64,000 nucleotides of DNA from Stentor roeselii (lineage: Eukaryota; Ciliophora; Heterotrichea; Heterotrichida; Stentoridae), in assembly GCA_006503475.1 (NCBI GenBank), contig RSEH01000215.1, positions 1 through 64,000 on the forward strand, read 5' to 3'. The position numbers were made by a program, and so were the translations under genes. Within the stretch, counting starts at the first letter, position 1. Each line of letters starts with the position of its first letter. The notes below the pieces were generated by a model. That model searched no databases. It saw nothing but the letters and a program-made list of their open reading frames with translations, and was not told where the DNA came from. Positions 1 through 10,685 of the stretch are shown piece by piece.

Positions 1-3000
1 TCTTTGGAGCTTTTCAATAAGTCTTGGGATTGATCATGTTTTTGATGACCTTATTGCTTGCACTTGTAGTTTAAGTCAAAACAACTGTCCGGTAGAAGGG
101 TCTTGTTTTAGTCCTAGTTCTTTTCACTTTGCAAGTAACGATCAAGCTACTGAATGCGATGAAAAATGCATAACGTGTAGTCAACCAGGCATCTGCTTGT
201 ATTGTTATCCTGATTTTATTAAAAACAACGGCATTTGTGAGTGTACAGGTGGGCTTACTTGGAATCAAGTCAGTAAAATATGTGAGGTAGCTGGATGTGA
301 ATTTTCTGATTGTTATCCGACTTGTTTAACTTGTGATGGATGCTTGACTCGATATTGCACTTCTTGTGCTGATGGTTATTATTTATTATATGGAACTTGT
401 GTTAGATGTCCCACAGGGTTTAATCAAGATAATAATGGATGTAACTTTAATTATTCACTTGTTGTTGATTTGAAGTTCTGGAATCGCTTTGAAAAAATGA
501 ATAACTCGTTGATTGATGATCAGGTTTCTAATTACTATCCAGAGATTCGGTACTTAAGAGGAGCGTATTTCGATGGGGATAGTTTTGTGAAAGTTAAAAA
601 TCTTGTATTATCTCCTGACTTTGCAGTTGAAGTCTGGTTCTATCCTAGTGTGAGTGAAGGGTGCTTGTTTTCTTATCAAAAAATTGAGTCTTTTGAAAGT
701 ATCTATAAAATCTTTATTTCTGAGTCAAATTTGATCCTGAATGTCATTGTATCTAATATGACTCATCAATCAGTAATCATTTCTCAAGTAGACAATTCAG
801 GATGGAATATATTTACCTTTTGGATGAAATACGTATCTAAAGGTAACTTTTTAATGAACTTCAAGTTAAATTCAATCACTTTCAACTTCGCTACTACAGA
901 ATACATATTTGATGATGGTTCCTCTTCAATTCAATCAATAATTGGAGCTGAACTCGCTGCAGGTTTGACTTACAACAACTTTTATAAAGGATTCATTTAT
1001 CAACTTTTAGTGTTTAACGCTCCTTTGAGTTCAATGCTCGAAACAAACTGTCCTGAAGCCTGTCCAACATGCATAAATGATGAAGATTGTTTATCAACTT
1101 GCCATGCGAATTCCAGTCTTTTGAATGAAAATTGTCAGAATTGTGAAGAAAACGAATCTTGCTTGATATGCGGAGACTTTCTATGTGAAGAGTGTTCAGA
1201 TATTTTTGAATGTGAAGTATGTAAAAACTCTTCAACGTTGAAAAATGGAAAATGCAAATGCGACGATGGATTTTTCATGAATAGTTCTTTTGAATGTCAA
1301 AATTGTGAGAAAGGATGCAAAACTTGTGATGGTTTTAATTGCAGTGAATGTATTGATGGGTTTTATTTAGATGGAACTTGCTACCCGTGCAGTGACTTTT
1401 GTCAAAAATGCGATGAAAATAAATGTTTGGAATGTGAGAGTGGTTATTATGCAGGAGAATCAAAGTGCTTTACCGTTTGTGATGAAAAATGTCAAAAGTG
1501 CCAAGAAGGAAAATGTAAAGAATGCATAAAAAACTCTAAGCTTAATGAAAACAAATGTCAATGTCTTCAAGGATTCGAAGGAACTGAATGCAGTCAAAAA
1601 GAACTTTATTTAAATGTATCAATTTCCTTCAAAAATCAAATAATTTTATATTTTTCTGAAGAAATTGATTCAGAATTGACAGCCTGTATATCTTTAGAAA
1701 TTCAAAACAATTTAGTTAAATTCGAAATCGCTACCTGGTCTCAACGAAAATTCAAAATTTCTCCAGATTTTAAAAATTCAGTAAAAAAAGATGAACTTTT
1801 AACTTTAAGATTTGAATGTGAAATAACTTCAGTCAACAATTCAAAACTATTAAAAAAGACTTATACAAAAAATTTGAATTATCTAGCAATGAAAGCAAAA
1901 AATAAAGAATTTTATGAAACTAAATCGAATTATGAGACTTTAACGATTTCCTCTGTAATAGCTGCAATCATAGTTTCAATGATTAACCCAAACCCTTCAT
2001 CCCTTTGGAGTTTTTTGAGTTGTTTACAACTTTTAAGTTTTGTAACGTTATTCAACATTGAGCTATCAGAAAAAACAAGAGGACTGTTTGTAGGTCTTAA
2101 AAAACAAATGATTTTTCCTAATTTCTTTGAATTATTTAATATTGGTTCTGGAAAAACTCATCAGTTTACAAGAGCTAAAGAATTAGGATTCAAGACAAAT
2201 TCAATATTTCTTAACGCTGGAAGCATCATTTCTCTTTTCATCGTCGGAATTTTGCAATACTTTTTAGCTAAAATTGCAAAATATTTGCTTAGTCTTTGTT
2301 TTAAAACCAGATTTCAGATGTTTTTTAATAAATTCTTACAGAAATATCACTACGGTTTTTTTCTTCGGTTCTGGATTCAAAACTTTCTTGAAATCGGAGT
2401 GACTTGTGGAATCACTTTTTTTTCTGCAGACTTGACTGACCTTGAACAAGCTTATGGTTTGTTTTTTGCTTGTTTACTTGCAGTAATGAATAAATAGTTT
2501 TTGATGATTGTGACTATTCCGATACTGTTTTTATCAAGTTTGATGTTTAAGGACAAGATAAAAGAGTCTTCTGAGAAAACAATGAGTTTGTATGGAAGTC
2601 TTTTTTACGAGTTTAAAAATGATAAAGGAGGAATCAGAGGAAATTTTTACACTTTTTTCTTTTTAAGAAGACTTGTGATAATTTTAAGCATCTTTTTGTT
2701 GAGCTCTTATCCAATTATTCAGCTTTCTTTATTTGGAAATTTTGCTCTAGCAGTACTTTTTATGTAGGTCTTTTTTATTTGCATTACAAAAGAGCCTTTT
2801 AATGAAAAGGTTTTAAATGTTACGAATTCTATAACGGAATTGATCATGAGTTTAATTACTATTTTCCTTGGTTGGAATATGGCAGATGATGATAAAAAAT
2901 TGGCTGAGAAACTTGAAATAATTTTTATGATTTGCGTAAATTCAATAATTGCTGTTCAAGTCTTTGGTTCTTTTTATATTTTTGGGAAGACTATTAGAAT

Positions 3001-3196
3001 AATGATTCAGAGTAAAAGAAGAATGAAAGTTGATAACTCAAACGAAAATATTAAAATTATAGTTAAAGAATATGAAGAAAATTATGAAAGAGGAAATTAT
3101 CACATTCCTAATGTTTCATACTTGTCGGTAAATGAAAATCAATCTAACCAATTAGTTCATTCATGCAATTCTGACCGTCAGTTGCAAGGAAAATAA
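1..3196 (+). CDS. Giant Cys-rich/LamG-like surface protein with multi-TM tail, copy 1 (5' partial)
   Basis: The frame is already open at base 2, so the gene begins upstream; 1,054 residues are visible after removing two 15-nt introns (2483-2497 and 2753-2767). It starts in a Cys-rich block and continues with one LamG-like beta-sandwich (about residues 150-345), a long run of furin/EGF-like CxxC repeats, a beta-rich domain and a tail of about eight hydrophobic spans. The tail carries the motif FYTFFFLRRL. It ends in a short cytoplasmic tail at TAA. Base 1 aligns with 7018 of the next gene, so this is a tandem paralogue. Identity is about 96% over the first 640 bases and then falls to roughly 75-80%. 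The tail loosely recalls fungal TRP/FLC-like membrane domains, which is inference. Function unknown; probably a plasma-membrane or alveolar surface receptor. Confidence 0.85.
2483..2497 (+). other. 15-nt intron (copy 1, intron 1)
   Basis: GTAATGAATAAATAG lies between Ala and Phe codons and contains an in-frame TAA and TAG. The paralogue has an intron at the same place (9500-9514), and the protein aligns without a gap once both are removed. Confidence 0.95.
2753..2767 (+). other. 15-nt intron (copy 1, intron 2)
   Basis: GTACTTTTTATGTAG ends in an in-frame TAG. The matching intron in the paralogue is at 9770-9784. Confidence 0.95.
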
Positions 3197-4405
3197 GGAT
3201 TTAATTAGATTAATAGAAAATTATGATAATAACATGATTATATATATTTTTATTTGATTAGGTAATCTAATATTATAAAATTTGTTGCTTTTATCTATCA
3301 TTCTTATTCAAAACAATTAGATGAATTGATCATATGAATTTTAACAATATAAGGTTGAGATTAACTTACTTTGAAAAGAATCAGTGTGATTTAATCAGCA
3401 TTATTCAAGTTTAACAGTTGTTAAGATTATCGAAATTCAATAGATTCCTTTAAATTATTCAATACAAGCTACCACAAGGAATTATACAGAATACTCAGCC
3501 TAGATAGTTTAAAATCTTTAAAATTACTGATTTATTGATAATATTATTCATTTTGATTTAGCAAAATGTAGCACTTAAGTTCAATATTTGATTCAATATT
3601 TAACAGTATTCATATCAGTATATATTTTAAGTTTTATGAAGCGAAATTTCTGATTAAATTGTTAAGATATCTAAGCATCAAACATATTGATAATTTTCAA
3701 GCCTTAATAATTTTTGTCAATTAAGATTGTATATTTGTTAAAAATAAAGTAATATTAAGAGTCAAGTCATTTAGGATAAATTTGGTGTTCAACAATTTTC
3801 CATTTAATAATACTCAATATCAAAATATGTTTTTGCAAATGCCTTACATTTTTGGATTTTAAGTAACCATTACATATATAATTTCAAAGTAATTCCAACT
3901 AAGAATATACCTATTCGATTAAAAGTTTAAGTTTAAATGAATATAAAAGTCTAAGGATCTTATATCTATATTCATTCTGCTTTATCAAAACAATAAATAA
4001 ATATCAGTGATATCATATAATGAAAACTATGTAAAATTTATATATCATCATGAAATTACATAAAGTATTTCAATAATGAATTACTTTTTTCTGATTACAA
4101 GTTTATATGAAATATCACTTTTTGAATATACTAAAAAAATGAAATACCTTTTTCAGAAATTTATCTAATAACCCCAAATTCATTTACCTGAAGTAAATAT
4201 CTTTTATTAATCAACTCAAAATCTTCCAAGTATCCTAGCATAATACTCCAACTTCATTCACCAGACACAATACATTTTAATTGAAAAATCCACAAAACTC
4301 CTGAAACCCAATCACCAACAATAACAATCTTGATTGAAATTCATCCAAAAACAAAACAATATAATTATCTAACTAAATTCTTTACATGGTTTCATCTAAT
4401 AAAAA
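3197..4405. other. Gene-free AT-rich spacer between tandem copies
   Basis: About 1.2 kb, the largest gene-free stretch in the window. It is AT-rich with short A/T runs. I find no reading frame, RNA gene or repeat. The last 200 bases before the next ATG are C/A-rich and poor in G, as upstream of most genes here, and probably include the promoter and leader of the next copy. Confidence 0.6.
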
Positions 4406-7400
4406 ATGTTTGGAATTTTGCTTATCATTTCCTTGACATGCTATAGTCAAGCCATTCCTTGTATATGTGATTCTTACGACCCTGCCACTGACATCTGCAA
4501 CGTATGTCAAAGTGGAAGTCTTTCAATATACAATTACTGCGTTTATGAGTGCCCGACAGGATTCGGTCTTGGACTTGCCTCCTCCTGCGTCCAATCAGAT
4601 CCAACACTGAAGATAATCAACACAAACTTCAGTCAATTCCTTACACTGAGCTCAAATTTCGTTGAAAGCTTTTCAACAGATGCAGGGTCCTTTTCTGATG
4701 CTGGAAATCCTAAGCCTACAAAAGACCGCGGGTTTTACTTCGAATCGAAAAGTTTCTTGAAATCGAGTACCCTTCTGCTGATAGCTCCAAGGTTAACCGT
4801 GAAACTCTACTTCAAACCTTTAACTATCGGTGAAATATTGAATGTTGATCAGGTTTTTTACTTACAATTGACTTCAACTGGTTTAAAAATGTCTTTTTCT
4901 GTTCAAATACCTTCAAGTTCTTGCACTGTTGCCATGCAGGAAATAACTGAAAATATTCAGATTAATCAATGGAATAATGTTATTTTCCTATTAAGTCAAA
5001 AATCCCCTACCATAGTTGAAGGCAGCATTAAAGTCAATGGGTATTCAAATAGTTTAACTTCACTCAACACTGAGTTGATCGGATTAACCATTGATAATAT
5101 TTTCATTGGAGATCGTTTTATGGTAAACTCCGCTTCTGGGTTCTTTTATCAACTTGAAGTTTGGAATAAAATAGAAGAAACAGATTTAAATGGAGTAAAT
5201 CTTAGTGACTGCCCATTTCTTACTTTTCAGGAAGGGAGTCAATGTGTTAGTTGCAGTGCCAGTTGTGGAAAGATTAATTGTGTGAGGAAAGATGACTGTA
5301 ATACTTGCCTTTCGTTGAATTGCACCCAATGCTCTGGGTATGGAGTTGATGATTGTTTGGCTTGTGATAATGGATTAATACCTCCTTGGTGCTGTGATTT
5401 TTTATGTGAGTCTTGTAATGGATTTGCAGATTGCTTGCGTTGCAGTGCAGGGTATTACTTGACATTCGGTGTTTGTGTCCCTGAAATGCCAACTGGATTT
5501 AGAAGCTTAGAAGTTTTACCTTATAATGTGTTGTCTGTTTCGTTTAAAGATAGACCATGGAGTCAGTACTTTGAATCTTTCGTTTCTAATGATGGGTTTC
5601 CTGTGAAAGTGAGAAATCGAGGACTTTACTTTAACGGAAATACAAATTTAATGTATTCTTCTAATTTTGTACTTTCAGTCCAGTTTTCAATTAGAATTTT
5701 GTTGAAAAGCGCAGCAGTTCGAAGTCCAATTATTAGCTTTCCAGGGTATTTCTCTGTTTATACCGTTCAAAATACAATAAGCATCACATTAACAGATTAT
5801 ACTGGAAGTACCACTGCATCTTGGATTGATCAAGGTTTTGGTTTTGGGTCTTGGATTTATTTAACTTTTTCATGCACGGTATCGGAAAGTGATTCAGTTT
5901 TGATTATTTATCAGGATTTGAATCTTCTGGGGTTTTATTACTTGATGGGCAGTCTTAGGATGAATGGAGTCCAGTTTTATCTTGGAAGCGATAAAACTTC
6001 GAATTATCAAGGATTTCTTAATGGTCTTGAGATTTTTATAGGACTCTTTAAACCTCCTGATAGTCAAAGTGTCTTGCTTTGCACAATTGGATTTTACTTT
6101 GGATGTGTTGAGGACTGTGATTATCTTAGTTATTTTGAGAATGATCTTTGTTTTCCTTGTTCGAATGGATGCTCTGAAAATTGTGTGAGGGGAACTGATT
6201 GCAATCAATGCAATAATCCTAATTGTAAGGTTTGTGATAGTTTTTTAGATGTAGCTTGCATTCAATGTGATACTGGGTTTGATTTGATTAATGGAAACTG
6301 CACTTGTATGGCAGGATACTACGATGTAAATTCAGTCTGCTTTAATTGTGACCCAAGCTGCTCTGCTTGTACAGGATCAGGTCCAATGAGGTGCACTTTA
6401 TGCTCTTCATCATTTCAAAAAGTTTATAATGGAAGCTGTATCAATCAGTGTCCGAATCCTTTTGGTTATAATTTAACTCATTGCATTGACTACGGCTATA
6501 AAGCAGTTGACCTTCGATTAAATCAAATGAATTCCTTTTCAGTTTACAATTACTTCGAAATAGGCAATGATAAAATAAATTACGATATAAATGACCCTTT
6601 AATGCAAGACTCAAGAGGAATTTATTTCAAGTCATCAAGTTACATGAAGAAAAGTCTTGCATTGGCTTATCAGTTCTCTTTAAGTTTCTGGGCAAAGGTA
6701 GAATTAGCTGGTTATTTATGTAAAAAAAAAATCTTTTCAATCGAATTTCTTGCAACAGAACAAATAAAAATCCAGATTTGGTTATCAGGAAGTGAGTTTT
6801 TAACTTACTCACCCTTTGCCTTTGGAGCCTGGCTGAACATGAACTTACAAATCGAGTATCTTGAAACAATGGCAACAAAATTAACATGTTACTTGTTCAA
6901 CTCTGTTCAAACAACACAAACTTTCCCAGCTTCTTTATTCTTCCGAGATTACAGCGATATGTTTTTCATTGGCCAGGCAGATGATTCGGTAAATATTTTC
7001 CCAGGATTTCAAGGATTTCTTTGGAGCTTTTCAATAAGTCTTGGGATTGATCATGTTTTTGATGACCTTATTGCTTGCACTTGTAGTTTAAGTCAAAACA
7101 ACTGTCCGGTAGAGGGGTCTTGTTTTAGTCCTAGTTCTTTTCACTATGCAAGTAACGATCCAGCTTCAGAATGCGATGAAAAATGCATAACGTGTAGTCA
7201 ACCAGCCATCTGTTTGTATTGTTATCCTGATTTTATTAATAACAACGGCATTTGTGAGTGTGCAGGTGGGCTTACTTGGAATCAGGTCAGTAAAATATGT
7301 GAGATGACTGGATGCGAATTTTCTGATTGTTATCCGACTTGCTTGACTTGTGATGGATGCTTGACTCGATCTTGCACTTCTTGTGCTGATGGTTATTATT

Positions 7401-10216
7401 TATTATATGGAACTTGTGTTAGATGTCCCACAGGGTTTAATCAAGATAGTGATGGATGTACCTTGAATTATTCACTTGTTGTTGATTTGAAGTTCTGGAA
7501 TCACTTTGAAAAAATGAATAACTCGTTGATTGATGATGAGGTTTCTAATTACTATCCAGAGATTCGATACTTAAGAGGAGCTTATTTCGATGGGGATAGT
7601 TTTGTGAAAGTTGATAATCTAGTATTATGTCCTGACTTTGCAGTTGAAATCTGGTTCTTTCCTCATTTGACTGAGGGTTCCTTATTTTCTTATCAGAATA
7701 TTGAGTCATTACAAAGCATCTATAGTATTTTTATATATGAATCAAATTTGATTTTGGATGTAACTGCGTCAGATATGACTCAACAATCACTAAACTTTTC
7801 TCAAGTAGACCATTCAAGTTGGAATTTATTTACTTTTTCAATGAAATACATTTCAAAAGGTAAATTCTTAGTGAACTTCAGTTTCAATCAAATGACTTTC
7901 AACTTTCCTTCAACTGAGTACATATTTTTCGATGGTTCCTCTTCAATTCAATCAATAATTGGAGCTAAACTTTCAGAAGGTTTGACTTACGACAACTTTT
8001 ATAAAGGATTCATTTATCAACTATTAATATTTAACGCTCCTTTGATTTCAATGATTGAAACAAATTGCCCTGAAACTTGTCAAATTTGCATAAATAAAAA
8101 AACCTGTTTATCAACTTGTTATATGAATTTTAGTCGAATTAATGGAGAATGTCAGGATTGTAAAGAAAACGAGTCTTGTTTGATTTGTGGAGACTTTTTG
8201 TGTGAAGAATGCTTAAATATTTTTGAATGTGAAGTTTGTAAAAAGAATTCAATGTTGAAAAATGGGAAATGTCAATGCGATGATGGATTTTTCATGAATA
8301 ATTCATTTGAATGTGAAAAATGTGAAAAAGGTTGCAAAGCTTGTGATGAAAATCAATGTAGTGAATGTGTTGAAGGGTTTTATATGAATGATGTATGCTT
8401 CGCATGCGGTAATTATTGTAAAAAATGTAATGAAAATGAATGTCTTGAGTGTGAAACTGGTTTTTATATAGAAAAAAAAGATTGTTTCAATGATTGTGAT
8501 GAAAAATGTCTAGTTTGTGACAAAGGGAAATGCAAAGGGTGCATCGAAAACTCTTTTCTGATTGAAAATAAATGCAAATGTTTACAAGGATTCGAGGGTT
8601 CTAACTGTATACAAAAAGAGTTATATGTAAATATTTCAGTTTCATACAAAAATGACATAATTTTACTCTTCTCTGAAGAAATAAATTCAAATTTGGAAAA
8701 ATGCATATCTTTAAAAATCCAAAATAATTCTCTTCAACTAAAAATTTATCCTTGGTCTCAAATCAAATTTAAAATATCTCCAAACTTCGAAGAAACATTA
8801 AATAACGGAACTCTTTTAACTCTAAACTTTTTATGTGAAATCATCTCCATCAATAATTCAAAACTTTTGAAAAAAACTTATGTCTTATCCCTTCACTCCC
8901 TAGAAATTCAATCTGAAAACCAAATATTCATTGAAACTAAAAAAACTTATGAAACTTTAGCAGTTTCAACTGTTTCCGCCGCTGTTGCAGTTTCTATATT
9001 CAATCCAAACTTCGCATCTCTTTGGAGCTTTTTAAGTTGCATGCAACTTCTAAGTTTCATATATTTATTCAATATTCGACTTTCAGAGAAATCAAAAGGT
9101 TTGTTCATAGGTCTAAAAAAGTACCTTTTTTTTCCTAACTTTTTTGAGTTTTTTGGAGTAAGCTCTGGGAATTTTCATCATTTTTCAAGAGCTGCTGAGT
9201 TAGGCTTTAAGACAAATTCAATTTTTTTGAACACTGGAAGAACAATTTCTCTTTTTGTGATAGGACTTTCTCTTTACTTTATCGGTAAAATTTCGGACTT
9301 TCTTTTGAAGATTTGCTTGAAAAATAGATGCCAGAAGTTGTTTGATGATTTTTTTAAGAACTATCGATATGGTTTTTTTCTTCGATTCTGGATTCAAAAC
9401 TTTCTTGAAATTGGAGTGGCTTGTGGAATCACTTTTTTTTCTGTGGATTTGACTGAACTTGAACAAGCTTATGGTTTCTTTTTTGCTTCTTTTATTACTG
9501 TAAGGAAAAAATAGTTTTTAATGATTGTGACTATTCCGATAATGTTTTTATCAAGTTTGATGTTTAAGGAGAAGATAAGAGAGTCTTCTAAGCAAACAAT
9601 GAGTTTGTATGGAAGCCTTTTTTACGAGTTTAAAGATGATGAAGGAGGAATCAGAGGAAATTTTTACACTTTTTACTTTTTAAGAAGACTTGTGATGATT
9701 TTAAGCATTTTTTTATTGAGCTCTTCTCCAGTTATTCAGCTTTGTTTATTCGGAGTTTTTACTTTGGCAGTATTTTTTATTTAGGTGTTTTTTATTTGTC
9801 TAGTCACAAAACCTTTTAACGAGAATGCTTTAAATATATCAAATGCGATTACAGAGCTTATTATTGGTTTAATTACTATTTTTCTACTATGGGCTTTAGG
9901 AGATGATGATGAAAAACTGATTGAAAGTCTTGATATTGTCTTTGTTATCTGTGTTAACATGATAGTTGCAGTTCAAGCTTCTTCATCTTTTTATATTTTT
10001 GGAAAAACTGTAAGACTCATGATACTTCAGAGGAAAAGAAGCAAAGTAGATAATTCAAATGAGAAAAATTTAAAAATTGTTGTTCATGAAAACGAAGTTA
10101 ACCTTGAGCAAGAGATTTTCAATATGCCGAATGTTTCTTACTTATCAGTGGATGAAAGTCACTTAAGCCAAGTAGATTGCTCAAATAGATCAGACCAGAA
10201 TTTGAAGAATAAATAG
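4406..10216 (+). CDS. Giant Cys-rich/LamG-like surface protein with multi-TM tail, copy 2 (complete)
   Basis: Spliced length is 1,926 residues, with introns at 9500-9514 and 9770-9784. A signal peptide (about 1-16) is followed by four repeats of a Cys-rich block plus a LamG/concanavalin-like beta-sandwich, starting near residues 66, 370, 695 and 1020. Each sandwich holds a motif of the type RG-hydrophobic-YF. Then come CxxC furin-like repeats with an EGF-like CKCLQGFEGSNC (about 1220-1405), a beta domain (about 1405-1505), and roughly eight TM spans with a conserved YGSLFYEF...FYTFYFLRRL stretch. The modular ectodomain suggests binding of sugars or surface ligands, but no ligand can be read from the sequence. 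Such proteins form large ciliate families. The start is the ATG just before the signal peptide. Confidence 0.88.
9500..9514 (+). other. 15-nt intron (copy 2, intron 1)
   Basis: GTAAGGAAAAAATAG ends in an in-frame TAG and is conserved in position with 2483-2497. Only its ends and A-richness match the paralogue. Confidence 0.95.
9770..9784 (+). other. 15-nt intron (copy 2, intron 2)
   Basis: GTATTTTTTATTTAG ends in an in-frame TAG, at the same site as 2753-2767. Confidence 0.95.
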
Positions 10217-10685
10217 GAATTAATAGGATTTTAGAGATATAATAAAAAGATGAGTGATATTAAAATATTGATTGTACTATTCTACTATTAAATATTATAA
10301 CAGTGAAGAATTGAGAAAATTCTTGATATTTTTTATGATTTGTTTAATTCGATTGTAACTCTTCATGTTTTTCTTCTGTTTATTTTGGAATACTGCTAGA
10401 ATGATATTCTTCAGAAAAGAGAAGTAAATTTTAAAGTTCTAGCAACAAACCCATGAAGGTAATCATATGATAATCATAAAATACTCCAAAAATTTAAATC
10501 TTGTAAGTAATGAAAGTCATCAAATTCCAAAATCATTTTGAAAATTTAATGATTTTAATAATTTGTATTATTTTTACTAATAAGCATATATAGATGATAT
10601 ACATAAATCTCTATTCATAGATAATAATTAATGATAAACTTCATCATATAAAACTTTCTTTATATTACTTATAAAAGAACAAGAG
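10217..10685. other. Intergenic region holding a decayed paralogue tail
   Basis: Spacer between surface-protein copy 2 and the kinase. Its middle third holds the relic described at 10295-10440; the rest is AT-rich with no further signal that I can see. Confidence 0.6.
10295..10440 (+). pseudogene. Relic of the 3' end of a third surface-protein copy
   Basis: In one frame the stretch reads ELRKFLIFFMIC, which aligns with LAEKLEIIFMIC of copy 1. After an in-frame stop and a small length difference it reads FFFCLFWNTARMIFF, against SFYIFGKTIRIMIQ. Order, spacing and strand match the last exon of the two copies upstream, so this is a degenerate fragment of a third tandem member. I see no sign of the ectodomain, so the copy was truncated or has eroded past recognition. 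Confidence 0.7.

Noticed and set aside
2483-2497. Reading in-frame TAA/TAG as reassigned sense codons
   Set aside because: Every such stop lies in a 15-nt GT...AG segment, and aligned paralogues lose the segment without gaps. Elsewhere TAA, TAG and TGA end genes at sensible places.
3197-4405. Transposon or virus-like remnant in the largest spacer
   Set aside because: No terminal repeats, no coding remains and no target-site duplication that I can see.
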